Source of the DNA: Proteus vulgaris
GTDB taxonomy: Bacteria > Pseudomonadota > Gammaproteobacteria > Enterobacterales > Enterobacteriaceae
Assembly (NCBI GenBank): GCA_901472505.1
Contig: LR590468.1
Span: forward strand, 3,199,501 to 3,263,500
Length of the DNA: 64,000 nt
Direction of reading: 5' to 3'
Each line of letters starts with the position of its first letter. Within the stretch, counting starts at the first letter, position 1. Shown piece by piece: positions 1-9,252 of the stretch. Both the position numbers and the translations under genes were made by a program. The notes under the pieces are model-generated. The model was given only the letters and a program-made list of their open reading frames with translations. It searched no databases and was not told the origin of the DNA.

Positions 1-1
1 C

Positions 2-475
2 AGACCTAAAATGACGTTTGCTAACTTCGACGGAATGTTAACTGCTATCAACAACGATTACGATGATGCGCTAGGTGCTATCGTTACTCGCAGACAGGTT
101 TTAGAACAATATCTTGATGCTGTTAACTTTCCTAACGGAAACCAACAAGCAGATCCAACAAGAGAGGTTGTTCAAAAATACGTTATCGAACAACGAGAAA
201 GTTCAGACTCTGATTTTGTGACGTATATATTAGCGCTTCCAACAGAAACAGATAACGCCCTGATACCTAGGCGAGTTATTCAAGCTGACATTTGCTCATG
301 GCGATACCGAGGATTTGATTGTGGTTATGATGGGCCACCTGTTGCAGATGAAAAAGACCAACCAACAACTGATCCCGTTAAAGATAAGTGCTCTCATAAA
401 TACAGTGGGTGCAAACTCAGATTTAAATCAGTCATGCCATTTGGCGGGTATTTAGGCTCAAACAAATTAGGTTAA
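2..475 (+). CDS. Phage minor tail protein L (lambda gpL-like), 5' end outside window
   Basis: C-terminal part of a lambda-type minor tail protein L, which acts at the tail tip during assembly. The reading frame is open to the left edge of the window (in-frame codons before the ATG at 11), so the true start lies upstream; lambda gpL is about 230 residues and about 157 codons are seen here. The C-terminal half has four cysteines (motifs DICSW, FDCGYDG, DKCSH, SGCKLRF), the pattern that binds an iron-sulfur cluster in gpL. It is followed after 3 nt by gpK, in the canonical L-K-I-J order of lambdoid tails. The assignment rests on cysteine pattern and gene order. Confidence 0.85.
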   Translation, partial: RPKMTFANFDGMLTAINNDYDDALGAIVTRRQVLEQYLDAVNFPNGNQQADPTREVVQKYVIEQRESSDSDFVTYILALPTETDNALIPRRVIQADICSWRYRGFDCGYDGPPVADEKDQPTTDPVKDKCSHKYSGCKLRFKSVMPFGGYLGSNKLG

Positions 476-478
476 CTC

Positions 479-1198
479 ATGATTGAGAAAGACATTATCG
501 CTCACGCGAAAGCAGAAGGAGTGAGGGAGTCGTGCGGTTTAATTTCTGGCGATAGGTATTTCCCTTGCAGAAATATACATCCAGATCCGCAAAACTATTT
601 TGAAATTAACCCAGACGACTGGATGACAGCAGAGTGTTATTCAGACGTCAAAGCTATTGTTCATAGTCACCCAGACGGAAAGCCTTTCTTGAGTTCTGGC
701 GATAGAGCAATGCAAAGGAAGACAAATCTACCGTGGTGGTTGGTATGTGATGGTGTGATCCACAAGTTCAGACCAATAGCACCACTATTAGGAAGAGAGT
801 TTAAGCATGGTGAGCAGGACTGTTATTCCATTATACGCGACGCCTATCACCTTTCAGACATTCAGTTAGATGATTTTATTCGCCCTGATGAATGGTGGTA
901 CACAGAGAAAAATCTCTATTTAGATAACACAGTTAAACAGGGTTTCTATCAAGTTGATGAAGCTCAAGAAGGCGACATGATATTGATTTGTTTAGGCACC
1001 TCAAAACCTTGCCATGCCGCTTTGTACTTAGGAAATCAAGAGATATTGCATCACAGGCCAGACAGATTGAGTAAGCGAGATACTTACGGTGGTTACTGGT
1101 TTAAATACACGCACAGCATCTGGAGACATAAACAATGGTCAAATTACAGCTTGCAGGCTATTTGCGCCGATTTGGACGCCGGTTCGAGCTTGAGGTAA
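479..1198 (+). CDS. Phage tail assembly protein K (JAMM + NlpC/P60)
   Basis: Tail-tip assembly protein with two peptidase-like domains, as in lambda gpK. The N-terminal half is a JAB/MPN (JAMM) domain: E17 near the start, then H62-x-H64-P and D75 in VHSHPDGKPFLSSGDR. The C-terminal half is an NlpC/P60 domain with candidate catalytic C115 (GEQDCYS) and H179 (PCHAALYLGN). Such proteins are thought to process tail components or cut peptidoglycan during DNA entry. Length 239 residues fits the family. The gene starts just after L and its 3' end overlaps gene I by 64 nt, a typical lambdoid arrangement. All the metal and catalytic residues listed are present, so it looks intact. Confidence 0.9.
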   Translation: MIEKDIIAHAKAEGVRESCGLISGDRYFPCRNIHPDPQNYFEINPDDWMTAECYSDVKAIVHSHPDGKPFLSSGDRAMQRKTNLPWWLVCDGVIHKFRPIAPLLGREFKHGEQDCYSIIRDAYHLSDIQLDDFIRPDEWWYTEKNLYLDNTVKQGFYQVDEAQEGDMILICLGTSKPCHAALYLGNQEILHHRPDRLSKRDTYGGYWFKYTHSIWRHKQWSNYSLQAICADLDAGSSLR

Positions 1199-1701
1199 GC
1201 AATGCCGGTGAAGCCTTGCGCTGTCTTTGCTATCAAATTGATGGGCTGAAAAAAGAGATTAATCAAGGGCAGTTTCGTGTTCGTATCGCAGGTAATGATA
1301 TGACCAAGGAGAGCATTTCTGCGGGATTAAATACACCATTAAGTGAAGGTGATGTTATTACGATTGTTCCTGTCATTGGTGGTGCTAAATCTGGTGGTTG
1401 GCTAGGCATTATTGGTGGAGCGGCGTTAATTGGTGCATCTTTTTTAATACCGGGTGGATTTTTAGCAACAATGACATCGACGGCATTATTTGCTGCTGGT
1501 GTTGGAGTGGCCGCAGCGGGATTGGCAACGATGTTAACCAAAACACCTCCGGCACCGAGCATAGAGGGGCGAAATTCAGAAAGTAACCAATATTTCAGCT
1601 CGTTATCAAATAGAGTCGGGCAAGGCTATCCGGTTCCTATCTGTTATGGCGAGATGGTTGTGGGTTCAAATGTAATATCACAAGGTTTGGAGACTGTTTA
1701 A
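1135..1701 (+). CDS. Phage tail assembly protein I (lambda gpI-like)
   Basis: 188-residue homologue of lambda tail assembly protein I. The N-terminal ~80 residues resemble a small ubiquitin-like/ThiS-like fold ending in EGDVITIVPVIGG. A long glycine/alanine-rich hydrophobic stretch follows (about residues 85-135), then a polar tail. In lambda gpI is needed for tail tip assembly but is absent from mature tails. The ATG overlaps the 3' end of gene K, and the stop overlaps the start of J (TAATG), which implies translational coupling. The call rests on position, size and the glycine-rich segment. Confidence 0.85.
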   Translation: MVKLQLAGYLRRFGRRFELEVSNAGEALRCLCYQIDGLKKEINQGQFRVRIAGNDMTKESISAGLNTPLSEGDVITIVPVIGGAKSGGWLGIIGGAALIGASFLIPGGFLATMTSTALFAAGVGVAAAGLATMLTKTPPAPSIEGRNSESNQYFSSLSNRVGQGYPVPICYGEMVVGSNVISQGLETV

Positions 1702-4700
1702 TGGGTAAAGGTGGCGGTGGAGGAAGCACTCCGAGGTTGCTCGATGACAACTTAAAAAACAAACAATTTCTTAATGTCATCGATTTAGTTTCAGAAGGGC
1801 CAATAGAAGGCCCTGTAGGTGGTATGTCAGGTTTTCTATTGAATGGCACTCCTGTTGTAGATGCGGATGGTAATCCAAATATTCATGGTGTTGAGGTTCA
1901 GTGGCGAGCAGGAACGCAAACGCAAGAACCATTAGATGACTTTCCTTTTGTAGAAAAAGAAATTCCTGTCAATGTAGAGGTAAAAAAAAGCACACCAATC
2001 TTACGTACCATCTCAGATCAGGAAACTGACCGCGTTAGATTCACTTTGGGTGTTTCTGCTCTTGTTAGTCAAGATGACAAGGGTAATCAGTACGATGCTG
2101 CGGCAGAAATGCTTATTGAGGTTAATGATGGCTCTGGTTGGATGCATGCGGAAAAGGTAACAATAGGGCCAGGTAAAATAAGCGGTCAATATCTTGAGTC
2201 TCATATCATCGATGCGCCTAAAAAGAAACCTTTCCAAATTAGAGTTTCACGATTAACAGATGATAGTAAAAGTGATCTACTGAAAAACGGAACGGTATGG
2301 GCAAGCTACACAGAAATAACTGACGCTAAATTTTCTTACCCTAATTCTGCTGTCGTAGGGATGAAAATCGATAAATCCCAATACGGCGACACACCCAATC
2401 GTACCTATCATATCAAGGGGATGATTATACAAGTCCCTGATAACTATGATCCGGAGTCTCGTACTTACACTGGCATCTGGACTGGTCGTTTCAAGCCCGC
2501 ATGGACTAATAACCCTGCATGGGTTTTTTACGATTTAGTCACTAATGAACGATACGGTATAGGAGAGATGATCGGCTCGTTTGGCGTTGATAAATTCGCG
2601 CTATATGCCATTGCTCGTTACTGTGATGAATTGGTTGATGATGGGTTTGGCAACAAAGAGCCTCGCTTTACTTTTAATGCCTACATTACCTCTCAACGAA
2701 AAGCCAAAGAAGTGCTTGATGACTTAGCGTCTGTATTTCGCGGTATGCCTTTATGGGACGGACAGCAATTAACGTGCTTTCAAGATAGACCATCAGATCC
2801 AGTATGGACGTACACAAACTCAAATGTTATTGATGGAAAATTCAAATATACATCAACAGCGAAATCAGCCCGTCATAATGCTATCGAGGTGTCATGGATA
2901 AACCCGATCAACGGTTGGAGTGAGGAAAGAGAGTTCATTCAAGATGATGATCTCATTCAGCGATTCGGCGGTGTAAATGTTAAGAAAGTTACTGCTTTTG
3001 GTTGCACTAGTCGCGGACAGGCTCACAGAGTGGGTAAGTGGATATTACAGACAGAAAAGCTGGAGAAAGATAGCGTTACATTCTCAACAGGAAGAGAGGG
3101 GATTAACTGCATTTCTGGCGATATTATTGAAGTAGCAGACGATAGCTTTGCAGGAGTGAAGGTAGGAGGTCGGGTTTTATCAGTTAATGGTAGCACTATT
3201 ACTGTTGATGCGCCTATAGATTGGAAATATGACGATAAAGGCACTTTCTCATTTTTAGGGGCATCAGGTGGGTTCGAGAAAGTAGATATTCAATCTATTG
3301 ATGGTGACGCTGTTACTTTGCGGGAGATCCCGAATGGATTGAAACAGTATGGTGTATTTTCCATTTCCAAAAGCACATTAACTACAAGATTATTTCGTGT
3401 AATTTCCATTGCTGAGGATAATGAAGGAAATTACCTATACAACTGCATTCAGCATGAACCGCAAAAGGAAAGCATTGTTGATAATGGTGTTGATTTTACT
3501 GGGAATCCGCCAACACAGAATGTTATTCGTATTCCTAATATAGAGCGTCTTTCTATTGCTTACGTTGATGACAGCTCACAGGTGCAAGCTAGAGCCATGT
3601 GGGCAACAACAACCATTAATAGAAATATTTCATTTAATGTCACTCTTTATAAAGACGGAAAGGTTGTCTCTACCGGAAGCACAACAGATCTTGAATACTA
3701 CTTCAATGGACTTGAATCTGGAGATTATCTTGTTGGTGTGCGAGGTAAAGATGCTAATGGAATGCTTGGCAACGAATCAAAAGTGCAGATGGTTATTGGC
3801 ACGCCTAGCGCACCTAGCTCAATAACTGTTGAGTCTGGTTTTTTTGAAATAAAACTGATCCCTCATATTTCCGCGCCGCACACTTTAAATACTGAGTTTG
3901 AGTTCTGGTTTTCTGGTGAAAACAGAATTGATAATATCAATGAAATAGAGTCAAAGGCTGATTTTTTAGGTAGAGCTAAATTCTGGACTAAAGGACAGCT
4001 AAAGGCAGGTCATGATTACTGGTTTTATGTACGAAGCGTCAATGAATATGGTAAATCTCATTTCGTGGAAGCGAAGGGGCAGGCTGATGACAACACGGAA
4101 GCCATTCTCGATGAACTAGACGGTCATTTCATGACAACTGACGCGGGTAAGCAACTCAGTGAGCGATTAGATTGGAATGCTGAGACAGCGATTATTCTTA
4201 GTAACGCAAGTCATCGTAATTCCAGGCAGTTGCTAATAAAACATGCTGAATCTCAAGCCGGCATTAGTGAGCTATGGCAGGCTAACGCAACTCAAGACGA
4301 AGCCTGGGCGCAGGAAGTCAAAGAAATTTACTCCGCTGTTGGTGATAACGCGTCTGCAATTAAAGAGACTCAAACGTCAATTACCAATCTTGATGAGGCT
4401 ATCGGTCAGCGCTTTACTGAAATACGTACTAAGGTTGATCAGGCTGAGGCCGATATTGCTTCAAATTCTCAAGCCATCTCTAACACAAACAAGGCATTTG
4501 CTGAAAACAAAACACAAGTTCAAGCTAAGTTTGATGAACAGGAGGGAATGATACAGGAGAAAATGCAAGCTACCTTCAATCAGGCTGGTGACGGTGTTGT
4601 CACTCACTCAATCAATATTACTATCAAACATGATGGCGTTAGTTATAACGCAGCAGGGCAAGTGATTAGTGCTCAGGTTAAGAACGGCAAGCTTGAATCA

Positions 4701-5324
4701 TTCATTGGCTACAACGCCAATAATTTTGCTTGGTATAACCCTGCAAATGGCAAGATGGAATTATTCATGTATGCCAAGAACGGGCAATTCTTTGTTCGAG
4801 ATTTATTTATCGAAGATGGCTCTATTACAAATGCAAAAATAGGGAATGTTATTCAATCTAATACCTACAAAACAGGTGTTGATGGTTGGCATATTAATAA
4901 AAATGGGTTTGCTGAATTTCAGAATATAAAAGCGAGAGGAGAAATAGAGGCAACTTCTGGGAAATTAGAAAATGTTATAATTGAAAAAAACTGTGAAATA
5001 AAAGGGACTTTAAAAGTAGAGAATATCGAAGGTGACATAGTTAAGTTTTATTCTCTTGGTAATGGAGAAACAATTACGATACCAGCACAATCTTTTGACC
5101 GTGTTATTCAAGTAGTCACCATAGCAACGACTCATAATAGTAAGTGGTGTCGATTGTGGTTAAACGATGATAAGTTCTTTGAAATTAAAAATGGTGGAAG
5201 TTATGAAGAATTTACTTATTGGAATTCTCCATCAACAACGTTAAAAGCGAATACACCAGGCGCATTTAGATATGACAGCGAAGATAGATATTTCAAAATA
5301 ACACTATTAGCCTGCAAGCAATAA
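1701..5324 (+). CDS. Phage tail tip / host specificity protein J
   Basis: 1207-residue tail tip protein of the lambda gpJ family, which forms the central tip of the tail and contacts the host receptor with its C-terminus. The N-terminus has the typical glycine-rich GKGGGGGSTPR followed by the conserved LKNKQFLNVIDLVSEGPIEG type of start. The centre carries the conserved phage tail core, then fibronectin-III-like beta segments (about residues 610-800). Next come a helical coiled-coil-like region (about 840-960) and a DUF1983-like C-terminal part. The last ~130 residues are a low-complexity, AT-rich beta segment that probably sets receptor choice. The start is coupled to gene I by TAATG. No internal stops; looks intact. 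Confidence 0.93.
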   Translation: MGKGGGGGSTPRLLDDNLKNKQFLNVIDLVSEGPIEGPVGGMSGFLLNGTPVVDADGNPNIHGVEVQWRAGTQTQEPLDDFPFVEKEIPVNVEVKKSTPILRTISDQETDRVRFTLGVSALVSQDDKGNQYDAAAEMLIEVNDGSGWMHAEKVTIGPGKISGQYLESHIIDAPKKKPFQIRVSRLTDDSKSDLLKNGTVWASYTEITDAKFSYPNSAVVGMKIDKSQYGDTPNRTYHIKGMIIQVPDNYDPESRTYTGIWTGRFKPAWTNNPAWVFYDLVTNERYGIGEMIGSFGVDKFALYAIARYCDELVDDGFGNKEPRFTFNAYITSQRKAKEVLDDLASVFRGMPLWDGQQLTCFQDRPSDPVWTYTNSNVIDGKFKYTSTAKSARHNAIEVSWINPINGWSEEREFIQDDDLIQRFGGVNVKKVTAFGCTSRGQAHRVGKWILQTEKLEKDSVTFSTGREGINCISGDIIEVADDSFAGVKVGGRVLSVNGSTITVDAPIDWKYDDKGTFSFLGASGGFEKVDIQSIDGDAVTLREIPNGLKQYGVFSISKSTLTTRLFRVISIAEDNEGNYLYNCIQHEPQKESIVDNGVDFTGNPPTQNVIRIPNIERLSIAYVDDSSQVQARAMWATTTINRNISFNVTLYKDGKVVSTGSTTDLEYYFNGLESGDYLVGVRGKDANGMLGNESKVQMVIGTPSAPSSITVESGFFEIKLIPHISAPHTLNTEFEFWFSGENRIDNINEIESKADFLGRAKFWTKGQLKAGHDYWFYVRSVNEYGKSHFVEAKGQADDNTEAILDELDGHFMTTDAGKQLSERLDWNAETAIILSNASHRNSRQLLIKHAESQAGISELWQANATQDEAWAQEVKEIYSAVGDNASAIKETQTSITNLDEAIGQRFTEIRTKVDQAEADIASNSQAISNTNKAFAENKTQVQAKFDEQEGMIQEKMQATFNQAGDGVVTHSINITIKHDGVSYNAAGQVISAQVKNGKLESFIGYNANNFAWYNPANGKMELFMYAKNGQFFVRDLFIEDGSITNAKIGNVIQSNTYKTGVDGWHINKNGFAEFQNIKARGEIEATSGKLENVIIEKNCEIKGTLKVENIEGDIVKFYSLGNGETITIPAQSFDRVIQVVTIATTHNSKWCRLWLNDDKFFEIKNGGSYEEFTYWNSPSTTLKANTPGAFRYDSEDRYFKITLLACKQ

Positions 5325-5335
5325 GGAAATAAATC

Positions 5336-6757
5336 ATGATATACACAACAGGCACTGTTAACACAGTGTCAGGGTCTGCTATTGTCCGCGGAACTGACAC
5401 TAAATTTAAAAATAATAATCCAGCCATTAATATCGGAATGACTATTTTAATTAAATCGGGAACAACAAATATTCCGTATATGATTAAATCCGTTAATTCC
5501 GATACTGAATTAGTATTAGCTCATCCCGCATTAGCGACTGCAACTAACACCACATTCTCAATTCATGTTACAGAACCCGATAATAATAGTGATGCAGCAA
5601 GAACGATGGTTGCAATAAATGCATACACGCAATATTTCCTTGATGCAATGAATACGTGGATGACTCAGACCGGACAAACAAAAATTGAGATGCCGAACGG
5701 TGAGATTGTTACGCTAGATAGTATTAAGAAGATGCAGGGGGATATCAGTAATAAAGCTGATTTAGTAACCACAGAATCACAAATATTCAAAGGACAAGTT
5801 ATTTCACATTCAGGCATATATAGCTTTGATGGAAATAATTCCAAGACATACTTTGGTCTTTTAAGAGCCAACACGGGTGATCCGTTTGGTTTTTATTGTA
5901 GCTATAATGGTGCTGGGTATTCTATTCGCTTTCCTGAAAGAAAAGGGGGCACGCTGATGCTTGTTGGTGATTATGGATGGGGAGGCTCTGAGACGCCATC
6001 AACGAACATTTCAGAGGCAGAGCTTCGCGCTGTATTAATGAATAGAAATACGGTTACGCAAATTATTAGAAATGAGCAAACAACAAAATACGGTCTCGGT
6101 GGCTCCCCAATCGCTTATTTTAAATCAAAAGATACCTATCAGGCCTTAGTGTCTTCTTGGAATGGTGGTTCATGTCGAGTTGTTGCGGGCAATGCGACAT
6201 CTGAATATGTTCATAATTTATGGACTGACAGGAATACAACGGTAGATAGTAACGGGTTTATTAAGCGAGCCTCTCCAATCATCGACATCAATTCTGACGG
6301 TAGATTTACAACTAACGACGAATCCGAAGGTGCTACGGTTACTCGAGTAGCGCAGGGTGAATATCTCATTGAAGGCGTACTGGGTTTTAACGCGGACGCT
6401 GGCTGGGGTGGCGTTGATGGCGGTATTGAAATTCCACTCGATGTTAATAAACAGCCACTTATTTGGGTTAACTCTGAAGTAAATGAGGACGGTTCTATTC
6501 TCGTTAAAACCTATCATCGCACTCATCCTAATGCACCTAAGTTCGCCCGTAATGATATTGACGGCTTCAATGATAGCGATCCGATTGATATTCCAGCCGG
6601 TCGCTTTATTTCCGTTCGTGTACAGATGCCAGAGCAATCCATCTATAACGTGAGAATGCGTGAGATGGAAGAAGCGCAGAAAGCGGAAGAGGAACGTAGA
6701 CAAAAAGAAGAGGAAGAAAATCAGGACACCAATAAGGCACCCGAAATTGATAACTGA
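5336..6757 (+). CDS. Phage tail fibre / side tail protein
   Basis: 473-residue protein directly downstream of J, in the position of lambdoid tail-fibre genes. The N-terminus (MIYTTGTVNTVSGSAIVRGT and onward to about 90) resembles the virion-attachment region of many enterobacterial prophage fibres. The middle is beta-rich. Residues ~315-440 form a conserved fibre C-terminal domain with IDINSDGRFTTNDESEG and FNADAGWGGVDGG. The final ~35 residues are very rich in Glu/Lys/Arg and probably a helical tail. An AAGGAAATAA stretch precedes the ATG. No separate tail-fibre assembly (tfa) gene follows; the next ORF is on the other strand. Confidence 0.8.
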   Translation: MIYTTGTVNTVSGSAIVRGTDTKFKNNNPAINIGMTILIKSGTTNIPYMIKSVNSDTELVLAHPALATATNTTFSIHVTEPDNNSDAARTMVAINAYTQYFLDAMNTWMTQTGQTKIEMPNGEIVTLDSIKKMQGDISNKADLVTTESQIFKGQVISHSGIYSFDGNNSKTYFGLLRANTGDPFGFYCSYNGAGYSIRFPERKGGTLMLVGDYGWGGSETPSTNISEAELRAVLMNRNTVTQIIRNEQTTKYGLGGSPIAYFKSKDTYQALVSSWNGGSCRVVAGNATSEYVHNLWTDRNTTVDSNGFIKRASPIIDINSDGRFTTNDESEGATVTRVAQGEYLIEGVLGFNADAGWGGVDGGIEIPLDVNKQPLIWVNSEVNEDGSILVKTYHRTHPNAPKFARNDIDGFNDSDPIDIPAGRFISVRVQMPEQSIYNVRMREMEEAQKAEEERRQKEEEENQDTNKAPEIDN

Positions 6758-6796
6758 TTGATTATATAACTCGGTCGGTTCCATCTAGCATCGGCG

Positions 6797-7027
6797 CTAC
6801 TCCGTCTTCAAATACTGCACTGAATTTCCATCCGGCAACTTCTTGCTTCTCTCACGATAAAACGCTAACCGTTCATTAAAGTACTCGCGCAAATGTGCTG
6901 GTTGTTGTCGTTCAACTTCGGACGCAACAACTGGCATATTGAGTCGTTCTTTATATGCGACACCTGAAGCTGATAAATCGACATTGATTTTGTCTTTTTC
7001 TTCTTGAGATAAGTTTGCGAGGTTCAT
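6797..7027 (-). CDS. hot: Phage homologue of DNA polymerase III theta subunit (Hot-like)
   Basis: 76-residue protein of the HolE/theta family. Theta binds the epsilon proofreading subunit of DNA polymerase III and stabilises it. The core [20 protein letters not shown] followed by [21 protein letters not shown] matches the theta signature. It is closer in wording to phage P1 Hot (homologue of theta) than to E. coli HolE, with a LPDG-type C-terminus. The window also carries the chromosomal holE (32.0 kb), so this is a second, phage-borne copy. I chose the ATG at 7027 because the family starts there; a longer frame upstream has no family support. It lies between the tail fibre and the prophage end, opposite in orientation, as expected for a moron gene. 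Confidence 0.85.
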   Translation of the reverse strand: MNLANLSQEEKDKINVDLSASGVAYKERLNMPVVASEVERQQPAHLREYFNERLAFYRERSKKLPDGNSVQYLKTE

Positions 7028-7149
7028 AACAGATCCATTTAGTTTTTTGGAGAGTATAGCAGGGTGTGGAATTAAAAATGAGGAGGTGTGACATACTGTG
7101 TCGAGATTGTGACACAATATATGTGAAATGATGGTAAAAATGATTAAAT

Positions 7150-7230
7150 TCTGCAAAGTCAAAATTTGCTGGCTGGCATGGATAGTGGCTTTGTAGGCTA
7201 AATAGCGTTAATCAATACTTTCACATCATC
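7150..7230. other. Prophage right end / probable attR inside flagellin gene
   Basis: Boundary between prophage and chromosome. Right of about 7217 the reading frame is recognisably flagellin ([12 protein letters not shown] and onward). Left of it an in-frame stop occurs at 7199-7201 and flagellin similarity is gone. In lambdoid prophages the J/tail-fibre end is the end distal to int, next to attR, which fits this side. The att core cannot be defined because the other prophage end is outside the window. Alternative: a deletion or recombination that removed the 5' end of flagellin without being the att site. Confidence 0.55.
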
Positions 7231-8029
7231 CGACATTAAATCTATTCAGGAAGAAGTGAATCAACGTACCGCAGAAATTAATCGTATCTCAGAACAAACA
7301 CAATTTAATGGCGTAAAAGTGTTAAGCGAAGACAGTACATTAAATTTACAAGTGGGTGCGCATGATAAAGAACAAATCAGTGTTGCTCTGAAAAAAATGG
7401 ATGCGACTACATTAGGTATTGATAAATTGGATTTATCAGTAAAAAGCAAAATTGGTTCTAAAGCAACCAACGTGGAAGTGACTCCAACAGGGGGTACAAC
7501 ACTACCTAAAGAAATGCAACAGCTTAATACTCAAGCGCTAGATGACAAAGTTACACAAGGTACAATTAAAAGCTATAATATTTATTATGTAAAAGGTGCC
7601 GATGGTAAAGACGATAAATCAAAACTTATCGTACAAACTGTAGATACAAAAGGCGTTGAAGGTTACTTCAATGCAACGGTAACCTCAGGTGCCGCAGGCG
7701 ATAAAGCAACAGTGGATGTTACTACAACAGCGGTAGCAGGTTTAGATATAGTTAATGAACAACCATTATCAACACTAGATAAAGCATTATCTCAAGTTGA
7801 TAGCTTACGCAGTGCCATGGGTGCTGTGCAAAACCGTTTAGATTCTACCATTGCTAATTTAGGCAACACTGTTAATAATCTGACCGCATCACGTAGCCGT
7901 ATAGAAGATGCCGATTATGCGACAGAAGTGTCTAATATGAGTAAAGGTCAAATACTGCAACAAGCAGGCACTTCTGTATTAGCGCAAGCAAACCAAATGC
8001 CTCAAAACGTATTATCACTGCTTCGTTAA
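7202..8029 (+). pseudogene. Flagellin, 5'-truncated by prophage (3' fragment)
   Basis: 3' part of a flagellin (FliC/FlaA/FlaB family), the filament subunit. The start of D1 (about the first 100 residues, including the conserved MAQVINTN-type beginning) is missing. The frame becomes flagellin-like at about 7217, with a stop at 7199. A GTG at 7256 could serve as a start but would give a protein without N-terminal D0/D1, which cannot polymerise. The remaining protein has [18 protein letters not shown], a variable middle, and a complete C-terminal D1/D0 ending [18 protein letters not shown]. fliA and fliZ follow on the same strand, the normal chromosomal setting in Proteus. The 5' part probably lies on the far side of the prophage. 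Confidence 0.85.
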
Positions 8030-8055
8030 TTTCAATCTTAAATAATCCTCAAATG

Positions 8056-8089
8056 ACACCCATTACATTATTCTGTAGTGGGTGTTTTA
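8056..8089 (+). terminator. Rho-independent terminator after flagellin
   Basis: ACACCCATTACA pairs with TGTAGTGGGTGT (one G-T type mismatch) around a short loop, followed by TTTTAT. It lies 26 nt past the flagellin stop. From here to the fliA start (about 380 nt) I see no gene, only AT-rich sequence that must hold the fliA promoter; I could not assign a convincing sigma-28 box. Confidence 0.75.
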
Positions 8090-8471
8090 TCATCAAAACA
8101 ATCGTTTTTTTAATTAATCATTTATGAGTATTCCAACTCATGAATTAGACGCTAAAATCCCACAAAATAAAATACTATGATTTATATGTTATTTTTTTAT
8201 GAACAGAATGCACATTCAATGCATCAATTTCTTTTAATGAGATAAATTATCAATTTAATTAACGGTTTTTCCAAGGATTAGCAGTGGATGTTTTAAGGTA
8301 AAGTAGTTCTCGTAATGCAATGACAAATTAATTTATCAATGAAAACCCGATTATTGCTAAAAATTTGGCATAGGTGAAAAAGAGGCGCTTTTGCTTCACT
8401 GTTCAGCCGATTGCTAAATTTATTTCGCCAGATAATGGTTTCCGGTCTTTTATCCAAAGGTGTCTTTTGTT

Positions 8472-9194
8472 GTGAGTGATTTGTATACCGCCGAAGGCGT
8501 GATGGACAAAAATAGCCTCTGGGAGCGATATGTCCCGTTGGTTCGCCATGAAGCATTACGATTACAGGTCAAGTTACCTGCGAGTGTTGAATTGGATGAT
8601 CTTTTGCAAGCGGGTGGAATTGGGTTATTAAACGCCGTTGAGCGTTATGACTCAATGCAAGGCGCTGCCTTTACCACTTATGCTGTTCAACGTATCCGTG
8701 GCTCTATGTTAGATGAGCTACGCAGTCGAGATTGGGCGCCACGCAGTGTGCGTCGCAATGCAAGAGAAGTGACTCATTCTATTCATCAACTTGAGCAGGA
8801 TCTAGGACGACCACCATTAGAACAGGAAGTTGCTGATCATTTGCAGATTGAGTTAGCAGAATACCGGCAGATCCTATTGGATACGAATAACAGCCAATTG
8901 TTCTCTTATGACGAATGGCATGAAATTTACGGTGAAAGCTGTGAGCCGTCTCAAGACGAAGATCATGATGACAATCCGCTACAGATGTTATTAGAAAGTG
9001 ATATTCGCCAAAGAGTCATAGACGCGATAGAATTGCTTCCCGAAAGGGAAAAAATGGTTCTTACCCTGTATTATCAGGAAGAACTTAATTTGAAAGAAAT
9101 AGGCGCAGTGCTTAATGTCGGGGAATCCCGCGTGAGCCAGCTACACAGCCAGGCCATAAAAAGGTTGCGAGCACGCTTAAACCCAGAGAAATAG
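8472..9194 (+). CDS. fliA: RNA polymerase sigma-28 factor FliA
   Basis: 240-residue flagellar sigma factor that directs transcription of late flagellar and chemotaxis genes and is held by FlgM until the hook is complete. Sigma region 2 is seen as YVPLVRHEALRLQVKLP and DLLQAGGIGLLNAVERYD, region 3 around RDWAPRSVRRNAREV, and region 4 as LPEREKMVLTLYYQEELNLK with the helix-turn-helix GESRVSQLHSQAIKRLR. I chose the GTG at 8472 (MSDLYTAEGVMDK), because it aligns with E. coli FliA (MNSLYTAEGVMDK) and AAAGG lies about 11 nt upstream; the GTG at 8460 overlaps that site. fliZ follows by 58 nt. Looks intact although the neighbouring flagellin is broken. Confidence 0.96.
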   Translation: MSDLYTAEGVMDKNSLWERYVPLVRHEALRLQVKLPASVELDDLLQAGGIGLLNAVERYDSMQGAAFTTYAVQRIRGSMLDELRSRDWAPRSVRRNAREVTHSIHQLEQDLGRPPLEQEVADHLQIELAEYRQILLDTNNSQLFSYDEWHEIYGESCEPSQDEDHDDNPLQMLLESDIRQRVIDAIELLPEREKMVLTLYYQEELNLKEIGAVLNVGESRVSQLHSQAIKRLRARLNPEK

Positions 9195-9252
9195 AAGTTT
9201 TGCTTATTTTTGTTTTTGTTTATTAAGACTACAACACAGGGCTTTATCTCTT

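Noticed and set aside
1263..1562. 99-codon Pro/Ala-rich ORF antisense to gpI
   Set aside because: Shadow of the Gly/Ala-rich frame of gpI.
6218..6784. 188-codon ORF antisense to the tail fibre gene
   Set aside because: Mirror frame of a well-supported gene, Phe/Asn/Ile-rich without any domain.
1..7200. Phage integrase, repressor or lysis genes
   Set aside because: None seen; only the tail end of the prophage lies in the window.
7256..8029. Flagellin fragment as an intact gene from the GTG at 7256
   Set aside because: It would lack N-terminal D0/D1, which is needed for filament assembly; similarity continues upstream of the GTG to about 7217, showing a truncation.
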